NCBI GenBank assembly: GCA_042090305.1
Contig: JBELJQ010000010.1
Coordinates: 1 to 52,323, forward strand
DNA: 52,323 nucleotides
Source of the DNA: TMED13 sp042090305
GTDB taxonomy: Bacteria > Pseudomonadota > Alphaproteobacteria > Methylaequorales > Methylaequoraceae
Direction: 5' to 3'
Each line of letters begins with the position of its first letter. Positions within the stretch are counted from its first letter, which is position 1. The notes under the pieces are model-generated. The model saw only the letters and a list, made by a program, of their open reading frames with translations, made no database searches and had not been told where the DNA came from. Positions 33,858 through 43,480 of the stretch are shown here, in pieces. A program made the position numbers and the translations under genes.

Positions 33858-34540
33858 TGAATTATATTTATTTATTCCTTTTGTTTTTTCTCTTGGGTTG
33901 CAAATCAAATGATATAACTTACTTCCCAATAGATAAGTTAAAAAGATGGTCGTACAGTGTAATAATAACCCCAGAGATTGATAGACCAACTACCTATAAA
34001 AAAATCAATGTTGCACTGGGTAAAACAAAAATTAACAAGGAAATCTATTATCCATTATTAAGAGAAAATGGGTCTGTTTACTATTACCAGAAGAAAAGCG
34101 ATGGAATATTTAGATATGGATTTAGTTTTGAAAAAGAAAAAGAGATTAATCTTCATAAAAAAGAAAGACTAGTATTACCAAAAAACTTAGAGCCTGGTAC
34201 AAAATGGGATGTTAATAGTAAAACCTACTTAATTCTAAAAAGATATCCCTACTATGATTACAGAGCCACTACAAACTTTCAAATAAACTATGAAGTTATA
34301 TCCAAGAGTCAGACAGTAACTACGCCCCTAGGCAAATTTAGGGATTGTCTTCACCTAAAAGGTGTTGGAAATACAAAGTTTATTGGAGATAGTGAGATTG
34401 GTTCAATAGATATAAATATCATTTCAGAGGAATGGTACGCTAAAAATGTAGGATTAGTAAAAAGTATAAGAACAGAAAAAACAAGCTCAGAACTATTTGG
34501 AACAACCAAGATGGTTCAAACACTCGAAAGCTATGAATAA
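33854..34540 (+). CDS. Lipoprotein of unknown function (paralogue of 7709-8416)
   Basis: A 228-residue lipoprotein with signal MMNYIYLFLLFFLLGC, a good lipobox (LLGC) with lipidated Cys16. The mature part has YFPIDKLKRWSYSVIIT at its start, YYPLLRENGSVYYY, GTKWDVNSKTYL, FRDCLHLKGVGNTKFIGD near 170, and GSIDINIISEEWYAKNVGLV near 185-205. These match the lipoprotein at 7709-8416 in order and spacing. Start could be ATG 33854 or the next ATG at 33857. It is the last gene of the block, overlapping AI-2E permease by eight bases. Confidence 0.82.
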   Translation: MMNYIYLFLLFFLLGCKSNDITYFPIDKLKRWSYSVIITPEIDRPTTYKKINVALGKTKINKEIYYPLLRENGSVYYYQKKSDGIFRYGFSFEKEKEINLHKKERLVLPKNLEPGTKWDVNSKTYLILKRYPYYDYRATTNFQINYEVISKSQTVTTPLGKFRDCLHLKGVGNTKFIGDSEIGSIDINIISEEWYAKNVGLVKSIRTEKTSSELFGTTKMVQTLESYE

Positions 34541-35561
34541 ATTTCAACCTCAAGTAAACTTTAATATTTTTCTAACCTCTATTCTTTTAGTCTCATTTAT
34601 TTTATTTTATGGTAAGTTTTTGTTGCTACCTTTATCATTGGCAATATTTATATTTGTAATCATAAAATCTTTGTCTGGAAAGTTAGTTAATTTTTTTAAT
34701 CAAAAATTCTATGTACATATTAATACTTCATTATCTCTAATTTTAGTTTTAATGTTTTTTTTAAGTTTTATATATTTTTTCTGGATGATACTAGAGCAAA
34801 ACCTAGCAAATGTTGTAAATAAATCCGACTATTATCAAAATAATTTAATAAAAATTACTAATTTCTTTTCTGACTTTGGAATCAATAAATTAGTAGATGT
34901 CAATAACTTATTTGAATCTGTGAGCTTTATTAATATTTTTTCAAAAGTGATGAATCACTTGACTGAATTTACAGGAAACTTTTCATTGATAATAATCTAC
35001 ATAATTTTTTTTATCATTGAAGAAAAGTTCTTAATTCAAAAGATAAATTTCCTATTTAAAAAGAAAAGCACAGTAAAAATATTAAAAAAAATTAATATGG
35101 ATGTCTTTAGATATTTTCAAATTAAAACTTTAACAAGTGTTTTAATTGGTTTTGTAACATTTACTGTACTTTATATCATAAATATTGACCTTGCCCCAAC
35201 ATTTGGAATGTTGGCTTTTTTTCTAAATTTCATCCCTTTTATCGGATCACTTCTTTCGGTAATTCTTCCAAGTTTGTTTTCTTTTATACAATTTCTAGAC
35301 TTATTTAATACAATATCAATTTTCTTAATTCTTTCAATTTTTCAAATTCTTATTGGTAATTTTTTAGAAACAAAGCTCATGGGTAAAACATTAAACATAA
35401 GCCCAATTGTGATGATTATCTTCCTTTCAATAATGGGCCATATATGGGGTATTGCAGGTATGTTTTTAAGTGTGCCAATGTTAGTATTTATGTTAATAAT
35501 TTTTAGTAATTTTAAATCTACGAAAGATTTATCGATTATAATTTCTGAAAAAGTTGATTAA
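34533..35561 (+). CDS. AI-2E family transporter
   Basis: A 342-residue inner-membrane permease of the PerM/YdiK (TqsA-like) superfamily. ATG 34533 is chosen over the longer frame from 34497, since the shorter one begins MNKFQPQ with ATGAATAA overlapping the lipoprotein stop. Seven to eight hydrophobic segments are visible. The late motifs LAFFLNFIPFIGSLLSVILPS near 235-255 and GNFLETKLMGKTLNISP near 285-300 are family signatures. Substrates are mostly unknown: a few members export AI-2 or act as Na+/H+ antiporters. Coupling to the TolQR-like block is by position only. Confidence 0.88.
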   Translation: MNKFQPQVNFNIFLTSILLVSFILFYGKFLLLPLSLAIFIFVIIKSLSGKLVNFFNQKFYVHINTSLSLILVLMFFLSFIYFFWMILEQNLANVVNKSDYYQNNLIKITNFFSDFGINKLVDVNNLFESVSFINIFSKVMNHLTEFTGNFSLIIIYIIFFIIEEKFLIQKINFLFKKKSTVKILKKINMDVFRYFQIKTLTSVLIGFVTFTVLYIINIDLAPTFGMLAFFLNFIPFIGSLLSVILPSLFSFIQFLDLFNTISIFLILSIFQILIGNFLETKLMGKTLNISPIVMIIFLSIMGHIWGIAGMFLSVPMLVFMLIIFSNFKSTKDLSIIISEKVD

Positions 35562-36656
35562 TTAATTTTTACCTAGCTCTCGGTCCATTGAGAGTAATAA
35601 GCCAAATCCTATAAAATAAGAAATCATTGAAGAGCCACCATATGATACTAACGGGAGCGGTAGACCGACAACTGGTAAAATACCTATAACCATTGACATG
35701 TTAATCATAGAGGCAAAGAAAAAATTAGATATTATACCATACCCTAAAATTCTATTAAAATTATTATATAAAAATCTACTAGTAATAAGATAAGTTAGGT
35801 AAGTTATTAGGCAAATTAATCCGATAACAGATATAGTTCCCAAAAATCCAAACTCTTCCCCTAACATTGAAAAAATAAAATCCGTATGTTTTTCAGGAAG
35901 AAAATCTAAGTGTGACTGAGAACCCTTAGTCCAACCTTTTCCAAAAACTCCACCTGAGCCAACAGCGATTTGTGATTGAATAATATGGTATCCTGTCCCA
36001 AGGGGATCACTTTCAGGATCAAATAGAGTAAGAATCCTTTGTTTTTGATATTCCTTTAACCCATTCCATATATAAGGAGCAGTTATTAAAAAAATTAATG
36101 TAAGACTACCAAAAAATTTTACACTGATACCTGATATAAAGAAAATCACTATCCCTAATAAAAGAATAATCATAGCTGTGCCCAGGTCTGGCTGTATTAA
36201 AATTAGGGAAAAAGGAGTAAGGATAAGAATTATCGGTAAAACTAAAAAAATATAGTCTTTTGGTGACTGTATTTTTTTTTCATCAAAAAATTTAGCTAAT
36301 GATATAATCACAATTATTTTTATAAGCTCAGATGGTTGAAATACAAAACCTACCAAACTAATCCATCTTCTAGAACCTTTACCAACAATTCCGTAAAAAG
36401 TGGCCATTAATAGCAATAAAATACCTAATAAATAAAATAAGTATGCATGTCGTTTCCAAAAATCTAAATTAATTAAACTAATTGAAATCATTAGAAAAAT
36501 ACCAAGGATTACTTTTATTGAATGCGATTTAAAAATACTTGTTGTCTCACCGTGTGTTGCACTATAAATCATAACCAGGCCAACAAATGATAGAAACGAA
36601 ACTAAAAAGATAAACAGCCAATTAGAATTTTTTAATTTTGTTATGAGTTCAAACAT
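35562..36656 (-). CDS. rodA: Rod-shape peptidoglycan glycosyltransferase RodA
   Basis: A SEDS-family polymerase that extends glycan strands for lateral wall growth. The 364-residue protein has about ten TM segments. Seen: GRGSRRWISLVGFVFQPSEL-like GKGSRRWISLVGFVFQPSEL near 112, IQPDLGTAMIILLLG near 157, QSQIAVGSGGVFGKGW near 230, SQSHLDFLPEKHTDFIFSML near 245, and the final LPLVSYGGSSM. It directly follows mrdA by one base at the end of the mre operon, matching its partnership with PBP2. Confidence 0.96.
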   Translation of the reverse strand: MFELITKLKNSNWLFIFLVSFLSFVGLVMIYSATHGETTSIFKSHSIKVILGIFLMISISLINLDFWKRHAYLFYLLGILLLLMATFYGIVGKGSRRWISLVGFVFQPSELIKIIVIISLAKFFDEKKIQSPKDYIFLVLPIILILTPFSLILIQPDLGTAMIILLLGIVIFFISGISVKFFGSLTLIFLITAPYIWNGLKEYQKQRILTLFDPESDPLGTGYHIIQSQIAVGSGGVFGKGWTKGSQSHLDFLPEKHTDFIFSMLGEEFGFLGTISVIGLICLITYLTYLITSRFLYNNFNRILGYGIISNFFFASMINMSMVIGILPVVGLPLPLVSYGGSSMISYFIGFGLLLSMDRELGKN

Positions 36657-38429
36657 TTATAAATACTTCTTCAATGCATATTCAGTTACATTTTTTGCTA
36701 TAGGTGCTGCTACTTTTGAACCACTTCCCATGTGTTCTGCAACTACTGTTATAGCAATTCTTGGATTATCAAAAGGAGCAAATGATGTAAATATTGAGTG
36801 ATCTCTCAACTTATATTCAATTTCCTCATTCTTTAAAACACCTTTATCTCTCTCTTCAATACTTATTTTTCTAACCTGCGAGGTGCCGGTCTTTCCAGCC
36901 ATTTTATATTGTGAAGATAATCTTGAACTAAATGCCGTTCCATCGAAATCATTCACAACATCAAACATAGATCGCCTTATAAAATCTAAATTTTCTTTAG
37001 CTAAATTGAGTTCTTGAAATTGCATATCACCTACAATAATTTTTGGGAGTATTTTTTTCCCAGTTGCAATTCTAGCTGTCATAAGAGTGATTTGGAGTGG
37101 CGTGGAAAGGACATAACCCTGGCCTATAACTGTATTTAAAGTTTCCCCTTTATGCCACCTCTCTTTTCTATTTCTTTTCTTCCATTCTTTATTAGGCATA
37201 ATACCCTCCAATTCGTTAGGTATATCAATCCCAGATTTGTTACCAAATGAGAAAAGGTTTGAAAATTTTGAAAGTTCGTCTATTTCAATACTTTTAGCTA
37301 AATTATAAAAATAACAATCACACGATTTTTTTATTGCATCTGATAAATTTACATTCCCATGCCCTTCCTTTTTCCAACAATGAAACTTTCTGTTACCAAA
37401 ACTTACATGTCCTTTACAATAAAAAGTTTTGTTAATATTTACATTCATTTTCTCTAATGCAAAAAGAGCTGTGACTAATTTATAGGTTGAACCTGGTGAG
37501 TATAAACCTGAAATTGATCTATTTAATAATGGATTATAATCATCATTAATTAATTGATTCCACTTATGATTACTTACTCCGTTACTAAACTCATTGTTGC
37601 TGAATGAAGGGGATGAGGCAAGACAGTTAATACCTCCTGTATGACAATCTAAGACAACAATAGCGCCATTTATATTTTTAAGTTCGTCCATAGCTTTATT
37701 TTGAAGACCGAGAATTAGATTGGTTCTAATATTGCTTCCAGGGATTGCATGTTTTCTTTTAAGTTCTTTTTTAATCACACCCCTCGAATCAGTTTCTAAT
37801 TTAACCCATCCATCAAATCCTAGTAATGAAGAATCAAGTTTTTTTTCCACTCCTGCAACTCCAACTTTAAGATTAGCTAATTTTTTATTTTTAAACTTTT
37901 TTTTGTAACCAACATAGCCTACTACATGCGAAAAGTTGAAGTCATGATTGTAATGTCTTACTTTTTCTTTTGTTATTATCAAAAAGGGGAAATTATTTGA
38001 CATAAGTTCAAATATTTCTAATTCATCCATTGTTAAATTACGCTTAATTGTAATAAAGTCGGAAATATTTTCTTCTTTGAGATTAACTTTAATTTGGTTT
38101 AGATCATCTGCTGAAATTTTCATAATTTTATTTAAACTACTCAAAATCTGATTTATTTTATTTTTCTTTTCTTTCAAAATACTTAACTGATAATCTATTT
38201 TATTACTAGCTATCGGTTGATCATAATAATCAAAAATAGTACCTCTTTCTGGGTATAATATTTTTACTTTTGTTTTATTTAATTCAGATAGTTTTCCATA
38301 TTTTGAATTATTTAGAATCTGTAAGTAGTAAAGTTTACCGAATACTATTGCGGTAAAAATAGATTTCCCTAAACCCAGAATCAAGGAACGTCTCCTTAAT
38401 ATTTTTTCTTTAGATATTTCTCTACTCAT
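36657..38429 (-). CDS. mrdA: Penicillin-binding protein 2
   Basis: The monofunctional class B transpeptidase that partners RodA. One TM near residues 12-32, then a pedestal domain; the transpeptidase domain shows the catalytic SxxK in SPGSTYKL (Ser near residue 314), SCDCYFYNL as the SxN-region, and KTGTSQ near 507. ERGTIFDYYDQPIASNKIDY near 57 is the pedestal opening. At 590 residues it is normal. It overlaps mreD by eight bases. The symbol pbpA is also used for it. Confidence 0.96.
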   Translation of the reverse strand: MSREISKEKILRRRSLILGLGKSIFTAIVFGKLYYLQILNNSKYGKLSELNKTKVKILYPERGTIFDYYDQPIASNKIDYQLSILKEKKNKINQILSSLNKIMKISADDLNQIKVNLKEENISDFITIKRNLTMDELEIFELMSNNFPFLIITKEKVRHYNHDFNFSHVVGYVGYKKKFKNKKLANLKVGVAGVEKKLDSSLLGFDGWVKLETDSRGVIKKELKRKHAIPGSNIRTNLILGLQNKAMDELKNINGAIVVLDCHTGGINCLASSPSFSNNEFSNGVSNHKWNQLINDDYNPLLNRSISGLYSPGSTYKLVTALFALEKMNVNINKTFYCKGHVSFGNRKFHCWKKEGHGNVNLSDAIKKSCDCYFYNLAKSIEIDELSKFSNLFSFGNKSGIDIPNELEGIMPNKEWKKRNRKERWHKGETLNTVIGQGYVLSTPLQITLMTARIATGKKILPKIIVGDMQFQELNLAKENLDFIRRSMFDVVNDFDGTAFSSRLSSQYKMAGKTGTSQVRKISIEERDKGVLKNEEIEYKLRDHSIFTSFAPFDNPRIAITVVAEHMGSGSKVAAPIAKNVTEYALKKYL

Positions 38430-38919
38430 TAAATATTTTAAATTTAGTGTTAAACTTTTCTATCAGTGAATTAAAAACAGGAAAAAGAATTATACTAATT
38501 ATAAGACTTAAAAAAATTCTCCTGAATTCGAAATTTACATCATGAAAAATAACTTTTGTTATTTGACTTACTAAGACGTAAAGAAAAAGTATAAATATAA
38601 AATTTATCCAAATAATTTTAAAATCAACTGATACAATAGTGCTGTGCTTTCTTCTCAGTAAATGTAATGTTATAAGAAAAAAAAGGCTTGTAATTCCAAC
38701 AATTGCTCCATCTAAAAAATCATAGAATAGTCCAAAAAGTAAAATCCATAATGGTCTAAATCTTTCTGTATCATTATTAATCAAGGCGTACAATACAATA
38801 AATGTAAAGTAAGGTTTTATAACTTCTTTTTCAGCAAAGTATGATGGTGAAAATTCAAAGAAAATGAAGAATGTTAAAAATAAATAAGGAATAAACTTGA
38901 AGAATAATGTCGAAAACAT
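38422..38919 (-). CDS. mreD: Rod-shape-determining protein MreD
   Basis: A small integral membrane protein of 165 residues with five or six hydrophobic segments. The family is poorly conserved in sequence; here FRPLWILLFGLFYDFLDGAI near 55, which holds the LxGLxxDxL-type motif, and operon position support the call. It connects MreC and the wall polymerases. It overlaps mrdA by eight bases and follows mreC by eight bases. Confidence 0.88.
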   Translation of the reverse strand: MFSTLFFKFIPYLFLTFFIFFEFSPSYFAEKEVIKPYFTFIVLYALINNDTERFRPLWILLFGLFYDFLDGAIVGITSLFFLITLHLLRRKHSTIVSVDFKIIWINFIFILFLYVLVSQITKVIFHDVNFEFRRIFLSLIISIILFPVFNSLIEKFNTKFKIFNE

Positions 38920-38927
38920 ATTTTATT

Positions 38928-39767
38928 TTAATCTAAAAAAATTTTTTTAAAATCAAATATTAAAACATTTACAAAAATTGAATCTGTTTTTTTTGCTGTC
39001 GATTCAACATATACATCATTTAAACTTTTTACAACTTTTCCAATAATAATTCCTTCTTTAAAATAGCCTGCTGCATCTGTTGAAATAATTAATTCACCAT
39101 GGTTTAACTTGAATTTTTCCTCTAAATGTTTAAATTTAAGCTTATCAACATCACCTTGTATAAAAACTGACTTTTTGGTTTTTACTGATATCCCGGGAAT
39201 CACTGAATTTCTATTAAATATTGTCAAAACTTTAGAAGAATAGTCACCAACCTCTGTTACTCTACCTATTAGTCCATTCTCATTAAAAACAAGATCATTA
39301 ATTTTAAGGCCGTCATTCTTACCAGCATCAATATATATCAAACTATCTTCGTTTCTATAACCATCTATAATTATTCTAGCAGTTACCTTTCTAACATAGT
39401 CAACATCTTGTAATTTTAATAAACTCTTGAGTCTATAATTTTCTATTTGGAGAAGATTAATTTTATTAAACTCATTTCTTAGAAAAGAATTTTCTTTTTC
39501 CAATTGGTCATTGATACTTTCAAAATTTTTAAATCTTGAAAAATACTCTATACTCTTTTGAATAAATAAAATAGGTTTGCTAGCAAATATTAAGCCTGGT
39601 TTACTTGAGATAATTACAAGAGATTTTATCTCAGCAATAATGTTACTTTTAGATATTGACATCCCCATTACGATGAGCGAAAGAAGAATGCAAAAAACCA
39701 TTTCTAAAACATATCTATTTAAAGTACTTGAATTTATTCCTCTTGAGAAAGAAGATTTAAAAGCCAT
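38928..39767 (-). CDS. mreC: Rod-shape-determining protein MreC
   Basis: A 279-residue bitopic protein with one N-terminal TM (about 18-38), a coiled-coil periplasmic segment (about 65-105, including NDQLEKENSFLRNEFNKI) and two beta domains from about 110. IDAGKNDGLKINDLVFNENG near 147 and GLIGRVTEVGDYSSKVLTI near 165 are typical. It organises PBP2-RodA under MreB. Its start lies one base after the mreB stop. Confidence 0.94.
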   Translation of the reverse strand: MAFKSSFSRGINSSTLNRYVLEMVFCILLSLIVMGMSISKSNIIAEIKSLVIISSKPGLIFASKPILFIQKSIEYFSRFKNFESINDQLEKENSFLRNEFNKINLLQIENYRLKSLLKLQDVDYVRKVTARIIIDGYRNEDSLIYIDAGKNDGLKINDLVFNENGLIGRVTEVGDYSSKVLTIFNRNSVIPGISVKTKKSVFIQGDVDKLKFKHLEEKFKLNHGELIISTDAAGYFKEGIIIGKVVKSLNDVYVESTAKKTDSIFVNVLIFDFKKIFLD

Positions 39768-39768
39768 A

Positions 39769-40812
39769 TTAGTAGCTACTACTTAGAACGGATCTCAAAT
39801 CCTTAAGGTTCTCAGCACACTTGCCGGTTCCTTGTACCACGCAACTTAATGGGTCATCTGCAATACTAACTGGTAAGCCAGTTGCATCTCTAATAACTTG
39901 GTCTAATTCACCCAACAATGAACCTCCACCTGTCAACACAATACCTTTATCAACAATATCTGAAGCCAATTCAGGATCAGAGTTTTCAAGTGTATTTTTT
40001 ACTGCTTCAATAATTGCCTGTACGGGTTCATCAAGCGCTTCTGCAATTTGTCTCTGGTTAATAATAACTTCTTTAGGAACGCCTTTTAATAAATCTCTAC
40101 CTTTAATATGAAGTACTTTTCCATCACCAGAAGATGGTCTTGCTGCAATACCGATTGCTTTTTTTATTCTTTCGGCACTACTTTCACCAACTAACAAATT
40201 ATGAGACCTTCTAATATAGTTTATGATAGCTGTATCCATTGCATCACCTCCAACTCTAACAGAATGTGCATGAACTATTCCACCAAGTGCTAACAACGCA
40301 ACTTCAGTTGTTCCTCCCCCAATATCAACTACCATTGAGCCAGAAGGTTCTGTTACTGCTAAACCTGCACCTAATGCTGCCGCCATTGGTTCATCAATTA
40401 AGTAAACCTTTCTTGCACCTGCAGCTGCAGCTGAGCCTTCAATTGCTCTTCTTTCAACGGATGTGGCTCCCGAAGGCACACAAACGACTATAACTGGGCT
40501 GAAAAAACTACTATGATTATGCGCTTTTCTTATAAAGTGTTTTATCATTTCTTCTGCCACATCAAAGTCTGCAATGACACCATCTCGCATAGGTCGTATT
40601 GCCACAATATTTCCAGGAGTTCTTCCTAACATTGTTTTAGCTTCATGTCCTACAGCAAGCACTTTAGGCTTAGATTCTTTTTTATCATTTGATAGAGCAA
40701 CTACAGATGGTTCATTTAAAACAATACCTTTACCCTTAACATAAATAAGTGTATTAGCTGTTCCCAAGTCAATGGCAATATCTTGAGAAAAAAAAGAAAA
40801 AAAGTTTTTCAT
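39769..40812 (-). CDS. mreB: Rod-shape-determining protein MreB
   Basis: The bacterial actin that guides lateral wall synthesis. Seen: the phosphate-1 loop IDLGTANTLIYVKGKGIVLN from residue 14, VIADFDVAEEMIKHFI near 80, the DIGGGTTEVAL phosphate-2 loop near 168, and VLTGGGSLLGEL near 300 in the adenosine region. It is 347 residues. A good ribosome site (AAAGGA) lies upstream, and the gene begins the mreB-mreC-mreD-mrdA-rodA operon after a 44-bp gap from leuA. An intact set predicts rod-shaped or curved cells. Confidence 0.98.
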   Translation of the reverse strand: MKNFFSFFSQDIAIDLGTANTLIYVKGKGIVLNEPSVVALSNDKKESKPKVLAVGHEAKTMLGRTPGNIVAIRPMRDGVIADFDVAEEMIKHFIRKAHNHSSFFSPVIVVCVPSGATSVERRAIEGSAAAAGARKVYLIDEPMAAALGAGLAVTEPSGSMVVDIGGGTTEVALLALGGIVHAHSVRVGGDAMDTAIINYIRRSHNLLVGESSAERIKKAIGIAARPSSGDGKVLHIKGRDLLKGVPKEVIINQRQIAEALDEPVQAIIEAVKNTLENSDPELASDIVDKGIVLTGGGSLLGELDQVIRDATGLPVSIADDPLSCVVQGTGKCAENLKDLRSVLSSSY

Positions 40813-40856
40813 AACTGTATCCTTTATATCAATAAGTGGTGCAACTAATCAACAGT

Positions 40857-42437
40857 TTAAATTACGTGTTTATCAATCTTTTTATTTGGTTTGAAAATAT
40901 TTTTCTCGGTGTCATCAGATTTTTCTCTTTTTAAAATTAATTTATTTATTGCATTTACATATGCTTTAGCTGAAGCTACTAAGGTATCCACGTCACTTCC
41001 TTGACCTAATACAGTAATATCCTTCTCTTGAACTCTTACACTTACTTCAGCTAAAGCATCAGTACCTTTGGTGATAGCATTAACTTGGTAAACAAGAAGG
41101 TTGATTTTGTTGGGTGTAATATTTTTTAGTGCACTAAATATAGCGTCAATTGGACCATTGCCTTTTTTTTCTAATATTTTTATTTTATCAAATATTTTTA
41201 GTTTGATTTTGGCATTAGCTTTTCTTTTAAATCCGCAATCTATATTAATATCTAGTAATTCTATAAATTTTTTTGATGAAAAACTTTCCTTATTGTCTAT
41301 CAAGGATAGAAGATCTTCTTCGTATATTTGCTTTTTTTGATCTGCTAAATCTTTAAATTTCTCGAATAGCTGATTTAATTTTTTTTCATTAAAATCAAAA
41401 CCTATATCATTCAGTTTTACTTTAAAAGCATGTCTACCCGAATGCTTGCCTAACACTAACTCAGAAGATGTTAAACCAACAGATTCAGGTGTTATTATTT
41501 CATAAGTATTAGTATTCTTTAACATTCCATCTTGATGAATTCCGGACTCATGAGCAAACGCATTTTTCCCAACTATTGCTTTATTTGGCTGAACATTAAA
41601 ACCTGTAATAGTTGAAACCAAGTGAGAAATCGTTGTAATTTTAGTCGTATCTACATCTGTATAAAAATGAAGTTTGTCCTTACGAGTTTTTATACACATT
41701 ACAATCTCTTCAAGAGCGGCATTTCCAGCTCTTTCACCAATACCATTGATAGTACATTCAATTTGTCTTGCTCCATTATTAAGGGCAAAAATAGAATTGG
41801 ATACTGCTAAGCCTAAATCATTATGGCAATGCACAGAAATAATTGCCTTATCAATGTTTATCACTTTTTCTTTTATATTTTTTATTAATTCACCAAACTC
41901 GAATGGGATAGCATACCCAACAGTGTCAGGTATATTAATTGTAGTTGCTCCACTTGTTATTGCTGTTTCAATTGTCTTATATAAAAAGTCTTTATCTGTT
42001 CTTGAAGCATCTTCAGGTGACCACTCAACATCGTCAGTAAAATTTCTGGCCTTTTTTATACTTTTTTTTATTGATTCAATAACTTGTTTTCTATCCATCT
42101 TCAATTTGAATTTCATGTGCAAATCACTTGTAGAAATGAATGTGTGAATTCTTTTTCTTTTTGCTTTCACAAGAGCTTTCCCTGCATACTCTATATCTTT
42201 ATCTTGTGCTCTCGCCAATCCACACACTGTAGAATAATTTGATATTTTAGAAATTTTATCAACAGCATCAAAATCACCTTTTGATGCGAATGGAAATCCT
42301 GCCTCAATAACATCTACCTTCATTTCATTCAATTTTTTAGCAATAGAAACTTTATCTTCAACAGACATTGACGCACCAGCGGATTGTTCACCATCCCTAA
42401 GTGTGGTATCAAAAATTATGATCTTATCCTTTTTCAT
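40857..42437 (-). CDS. leuA: 2-isopropylmalate synthase
   Basis: Condenses acetyl-CoA with 2-oxoisovalerate at the entry to leucine synthesis. The TIM barrel begins IIIFDTTLRDGEQSAGAS near residue 5, with EAGFPFASKGDF near 42, HCHNDLGLAVSN near 205 and NGIGERAGNAALEE near 233. The C-terminal regulatory LeuA dimer domain (about 385-515) is present, so leucine feedback is expected. It has 526 residues. It follows ilvC by seven bases, completing an ilvB-ilvN-ilvC-leuA transcript. Homocitrate or citramalate synthase is unlikely given the neighbours. Confidence 0.95.
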   Translation of the reverse strand: MKKDKIIIFDTTLRDGEQSAGASMSVEDKVSIAKKLNEMKVDVIEAGFPFASKGDFDAVDKISKISNYSTVCGLARAQDKDIEYAGKALVKAKRKRIHTFISTSDLHMKFKLKMDRKQVIESIKKSIKKARNFTDDVEWSPEDASRTDKDFLYKTIETAITSGATTINIPDTVGYAIPFEFGELIKNIKEKVINIDKAIISVHCHNDLGLAVSNSIFALNNGARQIECTINGIGERAGNAALEEIVMCIKTRKDKLHFYTDVDTTKITTISHLVSTITGFNVQPNKAIVGKNAFAHESGIHQDGMLKNTNTYEIITPESVGLTSSELVLGKHSGRHAFKVKLNDIGFDFNEKKLNQLFEKFKDLADQKKQIYEEDLLSLIDNKESFSSKKFIELLDINIDCGFKRKANAKIKLKIFDKIKILEKKGNGPIDAIFSALKNITPNKINLLVYQVNAITKGTDALAEVSVRVQEKDITVLGQGSDVDTLVASAKAYVNAINKLILKREKSDDTEKNIFKPNKKIDKHVI

Positions 42438-42444
42438 AGTTTTA

Positions 42445-43464
42445 CTAATTTTTGTTTTTATCTACCAACTTGTTGCTCGTTATCCATGGCATCATCTTTC
42501 TCAGTTTATTACCTACTTCCTCTATTTGCTTACTTGATTCTATTCGTCTTTCTGCTTTAAAGTTTAGTTGACCAGATTTACATTCTAGTATCCAATCTCT
42601 GACAAACTTACCGCTTTGAATTTCCTTAAGTATTTTCCTCATTTCATTTTTTACACTCTCATTTATTATTCTTGGACCTCGGCTTAAATCACCAAACTCA
42701 GCGGTATTAGAAATTGAATATCTCATGTTAGATATTCCTCCTTCATATATTAAATCTACAATTAGCTTCACTTCATGTAAACATTCAAAATATGCCATTT
42801 CAGGAGAGTAACCAGCCTCCACAAGAGTTTCAAAGCCTGCATTAATTAAAGCTGTCAAACCACCACATAAAACACTTTGTTCTCCAAATAAGTCTGTTTC
42901 ACATTCTTCTTTAAACGTTGTTTGTATTATACCGGAACGCCCCCCTCCAATTGCAGACGCGTAAGATAATCCATATTCAAGAGCCTTTCCTGATGAATTC
43001 TGATGAATAGCAATAAGACAAGGAACTCCTCCACCCGCTAAATATTGACCTCGAACAGTATGACCAGGACCTTTTGGAGCAATCATAAAAACATCTAGGT
43101 CTTTTCTAGGGCTTATTAATTGAAAATGAATTGCTAATCCATGGGCAAATAAAAGTGCAGATCCTTTTTTTAAATTCTTCTCGAGATGATTTTCATACAA
43201 ATCTGCCTGTAGTTCATCTGGAACAAGAACCATACATATATCAGCAATCTTTGCTGCATCGTCAACATCCATTACTTCAAATCCATCAGATTTTGCCTTT
43301 TCTATAGATTTAGAGTTTTTTCTTAATGCGATTACAACTTCATTAACACCACTATCTCTCAAATTTAAAGCATGGGCGTGACCTTGACTACCATATCCAA
43401 TTATACAAATTTTTCTTTTCTTAACAAGATCTAGGTCTGTGTCACTATCATAATAAACTTTCAT
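42445..43464 (-). CDS. ilvC: Ketol-acid reductoisomerase (NADP+)
   Basis: Isomerises and reduces acetolactate/acetohydroxybutyrate with Mg and NADPH. The start ATG 43464 (MKVYYDSDTDLDLV) is preferred over 43479, because a purine-rich AAAGAGAG lies just before and the length (339) then matches class I IlvC. Seen: GYGSQGHAHALNLRDSG near 23, LLFAHGLAIHF, MIAPKGPGHTVRGQY near 126, and DLFGEQSVLCGG near 190, plus the Glu-rich metal-binding segment MAYFECLHEVKLIVDLIYEGG. Confidence 0.97.
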   Translation of the reverse strand: MKVYYDSDTDLDLVKKRKICIIGYGSQGHAHALNLRDSGVNEVVIALRKNSKSIEKAKSDGFEVMDVDDAAKIADICMVLVPDELQADLYENHLEKNLKKGSALLFAHGLAIHFQLISPRKDLDVFMIAPKGPGHTVRGQYLAGGGVPCLIAIHQNSSGKALEYGLSYASAIGGGRSGIIQTTFKEECETDLFGEQSVLCGGLTALINAGFETLVEAGYSPEMAYFECLHEVKLIVDLIYEGGISNMRYSISNTAEFGDLSRGPRIINESVKNEMRKILKEIQSGKFVRDWILECKSGQLNFKAERRIESSKQIEEVGNKLRKMMPWITSNKLVDKNKN

Positions 43465-43480
43465 TTTACTCTCTTTCAAT

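Noticed and set aside
39605..39634. Eight-base inverted repeat TGAGATAA...TTATCTCA near the mreC start
   Set aside because: Long loop and short arms; the expected number by chance is high in A/T-rich DNA.
41674..42147. 157-codon plus-strand frame opposite leuA
   Set aside because: It is antisense to a well-conserved enzyme and shows no coherent domain; a shadow of the leuA codon pattern.
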